Of a stretch of 6,354 nucleotides of DNA, positions 6,258 through 6,354 are shown in pieces. Within the stretch, counting starts at the first letter, position 1, and every line of letters starts with the position of its first letter. The notes below the pieces were generated by a model. It was not told the DNA's origin. It worked only from the letters and a program-made list of their open reading frames with translations, and did not search any database. A program made the position numbers and the translations under genes. This DNA is from Candidatus Iainarchaeum sp. Lineage in GTDB: Archaea; Iainarchaeota; Iainarchaeia; JAADDC01. The DNA lies in contig JASUTF010000025.1 of the NCBI GenBank assembly GCA_030445695.1, positions 1 through 6,354 on the forward strand, in the 5' to 3' direction.

Positions 6258-6272
6258 AAACAAAAGAAAAAA
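6258..6272 (-). terminator. T-rich termination tract of the upstream minus-strand locus
   Basis: Read on the minus strand, TTTTTTCTTTTGTTT follows the possible stop codons of the locus at the right edge. Archaeal RNA polymerase terminates on such T-runs without a hairpin. It lies inside the core promoter of the next gene, between TATA and start. Confidence 0.45.
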
Positions 6273-6276
6273 GGGG

Positions 6277-6284
6277 TTTATTAA
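6277..6284 (-). promoter_or_regulatory. TATA-like box for the helical hypothetical gene
   Basis: The minus strand reads TTAATAAA, centred 25.5 bp before the GTG at 6255. The spacing matches the other promoters in the window and supports the GTG start. Confidence 0.55.
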
Positions 6285-6354
6285 GCTATTTCTTCTCTGT
6301 TTCCTTCTTCTTTTTCCTCTTGCACGGCATCTACTTCACCCCTACGCGTTTTTC
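6281..6354 (-). other. 3' end of an upstream minus-strand gene, frame unresolved
   Basis: Two readings exist. Frame 1 ends EKRVGVK then TAG at 6331-6333, followed by the small ORF with its Shine-Dalgarno. Frame 2 is open from the edge to TAA at 6281-6283 and would give a charged tail ending EEGNREEIA. The polypurine composition makes both look Lys/Glu-rich, and too little sequence is present to identify the protein. Confidence 0.4.
6286..6330 (-). CDS. possible 14-codon Lys-rich small ORF
   Basis: ATG at 6330 to TAG encodes MPCKRKKKKETEKK. The minus strand has GGGGTGA (6342-6336) five nucleotides before the ATG, a good archaeal Shine-Dalgarno, and a TAG stop directly precedes the ATG, as at a tight operon junction. 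Against it: it is very short, low in complexity, and another open frame crosses the same bases (see next entry). A real peptide is only a possibility. Confidence 0.25.
   Translation of the reverse strand: MPCKRKKKKETEKK

Noticed and set aside
1-6354. CRISPR arrays, tRNA/rRNA genes, insertion sequences, inverted-repeat mobile ends
   Set aside because: No regularly spaced repeats, tRNA-like arms, transposase motifs or terminal repeats were seen on either strand.

Overview
The window looks archaeal, most likely euryarchaeal, with moderate GC. Every gene with free upstream space has an A/T-rich TATA-like element centred about 25 bp before its start codon and no Shine-Dalgarno sequence, which is the archaeal leaderless pattern. 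The one clearly operon-internal gene (HIT) has a strong Shine-Dalgarno and a 4-bp overlap with the gene before it. The protein families also fit: an S-layer-type domain, a polyprenol kinase-like domain and an archaeal-type HIT protein. I cannot name the lineage from the sequence alone.

Layout from left to right: (1) the 5' part of a HIT-family nucleotide hydrolase/transferase gene on the minus strand, cut by the window edge; (2) a minus-strand membrane protein that joins an N-terminal PAP2 lipid phosphatase to a C-terminal dolichol/phytol kinase-like domain; (3) minus-strand glmS, encoding glutamine:fructose-6-phosphate aminotransferase; (4) divergent from glmS across 71 bp, a plus-strand gene joining a winged-helix DNA-binding domain to a domain resembling the C-terminal part of archaeal S-layer proteins; (5) a convergent minus-strand 12-TM MFS transporter; (6) divergent from that across 51 bp, a plus-strand basic protein of unknown function; (7) a convergent minus-strand helical protein of unknown function; (8) the edge of another minus-strand locus, whose reading frame is unresolved. 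Coding density is very high: convergent genes overlap tail to tail by 4 and 17 bp, and no stretch over about 100 bases lacks a gene.

Functional theme (inference): GlmS makes glucosamine-6-phosphate, the precursor of UDP-GlcNAc used in archaeal glycan synthesis. The PAP2-kinase fusion carries the two activities needed to return polyprenyl pyrophosphate or free polyprenol to polyprenyl phosphate, the lipid carrier for N-glycosylation. The divergent regulator carries a domain otherwise typical of the glycosylated S-layer. Together they suggest a small envelope-glycosylation module with its own regulator. The fusion protein and the regulator are the two most interesting items here. The MFS transporter and the two unknown proteins have no evident link to this theme.
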